Shown here: positions 5,749 to 9,688 of the stretch, one piece after another
Numbering within the stretch: position 1 is the first letter of the stretch
Layout of the letters: every line of letters starts with the position of its first letter
Assembly (NCBI GenBank): GCA_013205455.1
Contig: JABMMO010000077.1
Location: forward strand, 1-9,688
Direction: 5' to 3'
DNA from: Actinomycetota bacterium
GTDB taxonomy: Bacteria; Actinomycetota; Actinomycetes; Nanopelagicales; Nanopelagicaceae
Length of the DNA: 9,688 nt
Notes under the pieces: model-generated
What the model was told of the DNA's origin: nothing
The model's database searches: none
Seen by the model: only the letters and a program-made list of their open reading frames with translations
Translations under genes and position numbers: made by a program

Positions 5749-7337
5749 GCAAATCTGAAAGAGTTGCTGGCACTGTAGCCAATTACGTTGATGAACGAAC
5801 TGGCGCGGCAAAATGGTTGAAGAAAAATTTAAATAAAGTTTTTCCGGATCACTGGTCCTTTATGCTTGGTGAAATTGCGCTCTACTCTTTTATAATCTTG
5901 TTGCTAACTGGAACCTTCTTGACCTTCTGGTATGACCCTTCAATGCAAGAAGTAGAGTACGAAGGAAGTTACCAACCACTCTCTGGTTTAAAGATGTCCG
6001 CTGCATACGCATCAACTCTCCACATCTCTTTTGATATTCGCGGTGGTTTATTGATGCGACAAATTCACCATTGGGCTGCTTTGTTATTTATGGTTGCAAT
6101 CGTGGTTCATTTACTCCGCGTTTTCTTCACTGGCGCATTTCGAAAACCACGTGAGTTCAACTGGATTCTTGGTATTGGATTATTAACTCTTGGTATCGTT
6201 GAAGGCTTCCTCGGTTACTCGCTCCCAGATGATCTCCTCTCTGGCACTGGTATCCGAATCGCTGAAGCAATAATTCAAGCCATCCCAGTGGTTGGTTCCT
6301 ATCTTGCCTATTTTGTTTTTGGTGGCCCATTCCCCGGTGAAGTGTTTATACCGCGCATCTATACCGTGCATATTCTTTTGCTGCCAGGAATTTTCTTAGC
6401 GCTAATAACTGCGCATTTGATGTTGGTCTGGTACCAAAAGCACACGCAATACCCAGGCCCTGGTAGAACCGAGAAAAATGTCGTTGGATATCCACTTATG
6501 CCGGTCTACATGGCAAAAGCCGGTGGATTCTTCTTCATAGTCTTTGGTTTCACCGCATTTTTAGGAGCGGTTGCATCAATCAACCCGATCTGGCTCTTTG
6601 GTCCATACACCCCTGCCCAAATCACCGCAGGTTCGCAACCAGATTGGTACATGGGATGGCTCGATGGCTTAGTTCGAATGGCACCACCACTTGAAACTCA
6701 CGCCTTTGGTCACACAATTTCTTGGAATATTTTAATTCCAGCCTTAATCATCCCCGGAATTTTATTTACCGGCATGGCGCTCTATCCATTTATCGAAAGT
6801 TGGATGACTGGCGATAAACGCGAACACCATCTTCTCGATCGACCACGTAACGCACCAAACCGGACCGCGTTAGGTGCAATGTCGCTAACTTTCGTTCTCG
6901 TTACACTGCTAAACGGTGGTAACGACTTACTCGCCACCCACTTCGGTTTGACCATTAATCAAATCATGTGGTTCTCTCGCATTGGTGTTTTAGTCCTGCC
7001 TCCAATTGCATTTGTGATCACTAAACGTATCTGTCTTTCATTGCAACGCTCAGATCGTGAATTAGTTTTACATGGTAAAGAAACTGGCAGATTAGTTATG
7101 TTGCCTCATGGTGAGTTCATCGAAATACATGAAGAACTTTCACCAGAAAAGAAATGGACGCTCACTGCACATGAACAACTCCCGCCGCTAGAAATTGCCC
7201 AGGAAAATCAAGCTGGCGTACGTAATCCAAAAGGTCTGCGCGCAAAGTTACAACAATATGCATCTAAGTCTCATCAAGAACAAATTGAGAAACCCTCCGC
7301 TAAAGATGTACTAGAGCTAGGCGACGGGCGCCACTAA
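5745..7337 (+). CDS. qcrB: Cytochrome bc1 complex cytochrome b subunit
   Basis: A 530-residue integral membrane protein. Heme b ligands are His108 and His122 in RQIHHWA...VVHLLRV (14 apart) and His209 and His224 in YTVHILLL...ITAHLMLVW (15 apart, the b6-like spacing seen in actinobacteria). The Qo-site motif is PDWY at 299-302 in place of the PEWY of mitochondrial cytochrome b, as in actinobacterial homologues. Hydrophobic segments continue to about residue 425, followed by a hydrophilic cytoplasmic tail of about 100 residues that is typical of this group. It oxidises menaquinol and splits its electrons between the Rieske cluster and hemes b. It overlaps qcrA by 4 bp; a weak GGGAG lies 11 bases upstream of the ATG. 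Confidence 0.97.
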   Translation: MSKSERVAGTVANYVDERTGAAKWLKKNLNKVFPDHWSFMLGEIALYSFIILLLTGTFLTFWYDPSMQEVEYEGSYQPLSGLKMSAAYASTLHISFDIRGGLLMRQIHHWAALLFMVAIVVHLLRVFFTGAFRKPREFNWILGIGLLTLGIVEGFLGYSLPDDLLSGTGIRIAEAIIQAIPVVGSYLAYFVFGGPFPGEVFIPRIYTVHILLLPGIFLALITAHLMLVWYQKHTQYPGPGRTEKNVVGYPLMPVYMAKAGGFFFIVFGFTAFLGAVASINPIWLFGPYTPAQITAGSQPDWYMGWLDGLVRMAPPLETHAFGHTISWNILIPALIIPGILFTGMALYPFIESWMTGDKREHHLLDRPRNAPNRTALGAMSLTFVLVTLLNGGNDLLATHFGLTINQIMWFSRIGVLVLPPIAFVITKRICLSLQRSDRELVLHGKETGRLVMLPHGEFIEIHEELSPEKKWTLTAHEQLPPLEIAQENQAGVRNPKGLRAKLQQYASKSHQEQIEKPSAKDVLELGDGRH

Positions 7338-7348
7338 ACCAGTTTTAG

Positions 7349-7888
7349 ATGGATGAAGTTAGCCCTTCACCGCGCGATTATCTGGCGGGCGATGTAACCT
7401 TGACTATGGCGAAACCAGAAGAGAAACCGAAGAAGGTCGCTCGAATTGAGACCTCATTTTTGCCCCTGCGATATGTAGATCTCATCGAGGATATATTCCA
7501 TGCAGCGCTAGCCTTCGTTCTCTTTGCCATTTCAGTAGGTGCTTTTTATCAAAGCATGATGCGCTTGATCAGAACCGAACCCTTTTTTCCTAACGGAATG
7601 ATCCAAGGCGTCAACGATGTTCTTTTCATTGTAATTATCTTAGAAATTCTGCGCACTGTTATCTCCCGGTTTACCGATGGTGTCTATCAACTTGATAAGT
7701 TTCTTATCATCGGAGTAATTGCGGCGGTACGTCATATTTTAACTGTAGGCGCTTCGTTAACACTTGAGTCAAGCAAAACCGATACCGCCTTTAATCGAGC
7801 GGTGTTTGAGATGGGCCTGAACTCTTTGATTGTAGTTGCACTTGTTTTTGCAATCTTTTTATCAAAGTCGGCCCATCGCAACCGCTAA
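7349..7888 (+). CDS. PsiE-family (phosphate-starvation-inducible E-like) membrane protein
   Basis: A 179-residue protein with a charged N-terminal tail, then four predicted membrane helices at about 47-68, 88-107, 117-136 and 152-171. The block LIEDIFHAALAFVLFAISV and later FLIIGVIAAVRHILTV (118-133) match the PsiE domain (DUF of the E. coli phosphate-starvation protein), whose biochemical function is not known. It starts 11 bp after the qcrB stop on the same strand, so it probably shares the transcript. The start is uncertain: the ATG at 7349 has no Shine-Dalgarno, while the ATG at 7406 (giving MAKPEEKPKK, 160 residues) is preceded by TAACCT five bases upstream, which could be a leaderless internal promoter. 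Upstream there is no sign of a Pho-box-like repeat. The family call rests on recognition alone. Confidence 0.75.
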   Translation: MDEVSPSPRDYLAGDVTLTMAKPEEKPKKVARIETSFLPLRYVDLIEDIFHAALAFVLFAISVGAFYQSMMRLIRTEPFFPNGMIQGVNDVLFIVIILEILRTVISRFTDGVYQLDKFLIIGVIAAVRHILTVGASLTLESSKTDTAFNRAVFEMGLNSLIVVALVFAIFLSKSAHRNR

Positions 7889-7892
7889 AAGG

Positions 7893-8015
7893 TCAAGATT
7901 CGAAGTCCCCGCCTCTTCCCGTTATTTTATTTTTCGCTCTACTAGGTCGCTCATAGGCAATAAGTAACGTCGCCACAAACGCTATGAAGCAAATTAATAC
8001 TACAAACTTAGCCAC
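7893..8015 (-). CDS. 40-aa single-helix small membrane protein (hypothetical)
   Basis: A short reading frame starting with GTG and ending at TGA, 40 residues. Residues 3-20 (KFVVLICFIAFVATLLIA) form one clear membrane helix, followed by a basic tail rich in Arg and Lys that ends TGRGGDFES. The frame begins four bases after the stop of the upstream membrane gene on the same strand and ends four bases from the convergent psiE stop, filling what would otherwise be an empty 131-bp gap in a very compact stretch. The helix plus positively charged flank obeys the positive-inside rule, with the C-terminus in the cytoplasm. Weak points: there is no ATG, no Shine-Dalgarno, and the length is near what chance allows. 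I do not recognise the family. Confidence 0.5.
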   Translation of the reverse strand: MAKFVVLICFIAFVATLLIAYERPSRAKNKITGRGGDFES

Positions 8016-8019
8016 AGTC

Positions 8020-8394
8020 TTAGCCGAGCACAGCCCAAACTACAAGAGCAAAAATCGCAATTCCGATTCCAACCATCGCAATACCAGATAGCGATAATAA
8101 TCCGCGCGATTGTGAAATTTTTAGAGCTAATTGCGAAGGCTTTTCTAGCTTCTTCAAATCAAGAATAAGAGCTTCGGCCTCACGAATAGTTGCGTACTGC
8201 GAAATTATTGCCAAAACCCCAGTCGCTGCTGCAACACCAATCGTTAGATACTTTGCACCATCAGATGCGGTTTCGAATTTTCCAAAAGCAGCTAACACAA
8301 ACACACCAATTAGCATCAATGTTGGCCCCATTTGAGCGCTGATTACTTGTGTGCGTTTGGTATTCCATAACTCCAATAAACCTTTTTCATCCAT
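8020..8394 (-). CDS. Three-helix membrane protein of unknown function
   Basis: The reading frame is open from 8457, but the start at 8394 is preferred because AAGGAG lies seven bases before it and the first 21 extra residues of the longer version look like leader sequence. The resulting 124-residue protein begins MDEKGLLELWNTKRTQVISA, then has hydrophobic segments at about 23-40 and 48-66, a charged amphipathic stretch at about 68-92 (REAEALILDLKKLEKPSQ), and a third helix at about 99-122. I do not recognise the family and no catalytic or binding motif stands out. It appears to be co-transcribed with the 40-residue membrane protein four bases downstream, and is divergent from the photolyase-like gene. 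Confidence 0.75.
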   Translation of the reverse strand: MDEKGLLELWNTKRTQVISAQMGPTLMLIGVFVLAAFGKFETASDGAKYLTIGVAAATGVLAIISQYATIREAEALILDLKKLEKPSQLALKISQSRGLLSLSGIAMVGIGIAIFALVVWAVLG

Positions 8395-8518
8395 AATTTC
8401 TCTCCTTAAGATTAGGCTCTTTTTCGAGAGGTGCCACAATGCTAATCTACCTAGCAAATGCCCGCATAGCGAAAGGTAAAACCCTGATTTAAGATGGCTC
8501 TATGGAGCAGGCAAATAA
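8395..8518. promoter_or_regulatory. Divergent promoter region between membrane-protein gene and photolyase-like gene
   Basis: A 124-bp spacer. Rightward, TAAGAT at 8490-8495 fits TAnnnT and would start a short leader containing GGAG at 8504-8507, 11 bases before the GTG of the photolyase-like gene. Leftward, TAATCT (minus strand, just upstream of AAGGAG) and TAGATT (further upstream) are possible -10 boxes; the latter would leave room for the Shine-Dalgarno in the leader. No convincing -35 boxes are seen. I see no long inverted repeat here. Confidence 0.35.
8402..8407 (-). promoter_or_regulatory. Strong Shine-Dalgarno (AAGGAG) fixing the start of the three-helix protein gene
   Basis: AAGGAG on the minus strand sits seven bases upstream of the ATG at 8394. 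It is the best ribosome binding site in the window and favours the 124-residue over the 145-residue product. Confidence 0.7.
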
Positions 8519-9688
8519 GTGAAGTCGATCCGTTTTCTTCCATTTGACCAATTGCATAGAAGTTTTGGTGTGCTAAAAGAGGCAGATAAAAAAGAGGATC
8601 TAATTGTTTTAATCGAAAGCCAAGCGATGGTTACCGGCGCTGACTGGCATCCTGAGCGGCTCTTCTTTTTAATCTCCGCAGCACGTCATTTTGCTAGTGA
8701 ACTTGAAAGCGATGGTTACCAGGTTAAATACCTAAAAGCTAAAAACACGGTGACCGGATTAAAAGAGATTCAAAAATCCCACCCAAATACCCCCCTAATC
8801 TGCGCAGAACAATCTTCCTTTCGCCTAAGTAAAAACCTTAGTGAATTGGAGGCTACCTACCTCCCAAATGATTTCTTCCTTACATCAAGAAGTGACTTTA
8901 AATTATGGGCAGATAGCCAAAAAACATTTTTAATGGAGAACTTTTATCGAAAACAACGGGTGCGGCTAAACATTTTAATGGCTGGTAAAGATCCAGTTGG
9001 TGGTGCTTGGAACTTTGATAAAGAGAATCGTTTACCACCACCAAAGAATTACACCTGGCCCGCTTACTTAGAACATGACCGTGATGAGATAGATACCCAA
9101 GTTGCAAGCGAACTTGGAATTGAAATGAAGCGAACTTGGGCCACGACCCGCAAGGGTGCGCTAAAACAATTGAATTATTTTATAAAAAATCACTTTGCAA
9201 ATTTCGGGCCATATGAAGATGCAATGGCTTTAGATAGCTGGACGCTACATCACTCTCTTTTAAGCCCGTATTTAAATAACGGTCTGCTACATCCTGGCGA
9301 GGTTATCGATGCCGCCCTTATCGCATTTGAAAAAGGCAAAGTTCAAATCGAATCCGCCGAAGCCTTTATCCGTCAGATTATTGGCTGGCGTGAATATGTA
9401 AATGGAATGTATTGGTTTCTGGGACCAGAGTTTAAAGATAACAATCAATTAGGTGCTAACCGTAAATTATTGCCACTCTTCACCGATTCAAGTAAGACCA
9501 AAATGAATTGCATTAAGTCAACAGTTCAAGATATTGAGGAACGCGCCTGGGTGCACCACATTCCGCGTCTGATGTTATTAAGCAATCTTGCACTAATCGC
9601 TGGCACTAATCCGCAAGAATTCTTAGAGTGGATGCGTCGAGTTTTTATTGATGCGACCGATTGGGTAATGGTTCCTAATGTTATTGGA
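8519..9688 (+). CDS. Cryptochrome/photolyase-related flavoprotein (FeS-BCP, (6-4) photolyase type), cut by right edge
   Basis: 390 codons are visible from a GTG start; the codon before it is an in-frame TAA, so no earlier start is possible. The protein lacks a signal peptide. The N-terminal part (1-130) is the alpha/beta antenna domain, starting RFLPFDQLHRSFG. The C-terminal half matches the deoxyribodipyrimidine photolyase-related family: GGAWNFDKENR (161-171), FIRQIIGWREYVNGMYW (283-299), then Cys331, HHIPRLMLLSNLAL (346-359) and TDWVMVPNVIG (380-390). Cys331 aligns by memory with the first of four cysteines that bind a [4Fe-4S] cluster in Agrobacterium PhrB; the other three would lie past the edge. 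Such proteins bind FAD and repair UV (6-4) photoproducts with light, or act as photoreceptors. Repair fits a sunlit-water organism but is not proven here. Confidence 0.9.
   Translation, partial: MKSIRFLPFDQLHRSFGVLKEADKKEDLIVLIESQAMVTGADWHPERLFFLISAARHFASELESDGYQVKYLKAKNTVTGLKEIQKSHPNTPLICAEQSSFRLSKNLSELEATYLPNDFFLTSRSDFKLWADSQKTFLMENFYRKQRVRLNILMAGKDPVGGAWNFDKENRLPPPKNYTWPAYLEHDRDEIDTQVASELGIEMKRTWATTRKGALKQLNYFIKNHFANFGPYEDAMALDSWTLHHSLLSPYLNNGLLHPGEVIDAALIAFEKGKVQIESAEAFIRQIIGWREYVNGMYWFLGPEFKDNNQLGANRKLLPLFTDSSKTKMNCIKSTVQDIEERAWVHHIPRLMLLSNLALIAGTNPQEFLEWMRRVFIDATDWVMVPNVIG

Noticed and set aside
7886..7950. Possible bidirectional terminator between psiE and the minus-strand genes
   Set aside because: The T- and A-rich run near 7921-7934 is not preceded by a GC-rich stem on either strand, and most of it falls within the 40-residue reading frame.
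8395..8457. Upstream extension (21 residues) of the three-helix membrane protein
   Set aside because: A strong AAGGAG seven bases before the ATG at 8394 supports the shorter product, and the extension contains the Shine-Dalgarno region itself.
8898..9107. Minus-strand 69-codon frame inside the photolyase-like gene
   Set aside because: It is antisense to a conserved part of the photolyase-related protein, with no support of its own.

Overview
The window looks like chromosome from a small-genome, low-GC actinobacterium. The best match I can offer is a freshwater planktonic lineage of the acI / Nanopelagicales type. Three things support this: an actinobacterial-type menaquinol oxidation operon (five-helix CtaE, diheme QcrC, three-helix Rieske QcrA with a twin-arginine motif, and QcrB with a long C-terminal tail), an AT-leaning base composition and codon use, and very tight packing with gene overlaps or gaps of only a few bases. 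The lineage is inferred from gene content and style and was not tested.

Layout. Positions 1-2114 (minus strand) hold a two-gene unit: an alpha/beta hydrolase of the monoacylglycerol lipase/carboxylesterase type, and overlapping its end the N-terminal part of an M3-family peptidyl-dipeptidase that runs off the left edge. Divergent from these, at 2163-2759, is a DnaQ-like DEDDh 3'-5' exonuclease. It converges on, and overlaps by 32 bp, a minus-strand gene for a stand-alone receiver-like protein (2728-3141). A 147-bp divergent spacer then leads into the respiratory operon ctaE-qcrC-qcrA-qcrB (3289-7337), followed 11 bp later by a PsiE-family membrane protein (7349-7888).

Convergent to psiE is a minus-strand pair: a 124-aa three-helix membrane protein of unknown function (8020-8394) and a 40-aa single-helix protein with a GTG start (7893-8015), the latter too short for most gene callers. 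Divergent from that pair, running off the right edge from 8519, is a cryptochrome/photolyase-related protein of the FeS-BCP / (6-4) photolyase group.

How it works together: QcrCAB oxidises menaquinol and passes electrons through the membrane-anchored diheme QcrC to the aa3 oxidase, of which only subunit III (CtaE) is encoded here. CtaC and CtaD must lie elsewhere. Exonuclease and photolyase are DNA maintenance functions; hydrolase and peptidase are catabolic. Several genes carry a TAnnnT -10-like hexamer exactly six bases before the start codon and no Shine-Dalgarno sequence, which suggests leaderless transcription. I saw no tRNA, rRNA, CRISPR array, insertion sequence, prophage or clear intrinsic terminator, and no gene-free stretch over 300 bases. 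The least understood items are the receiver-like protein, the PsiE tail gene of the operon, and the two-gene small-membrane-protein unit.
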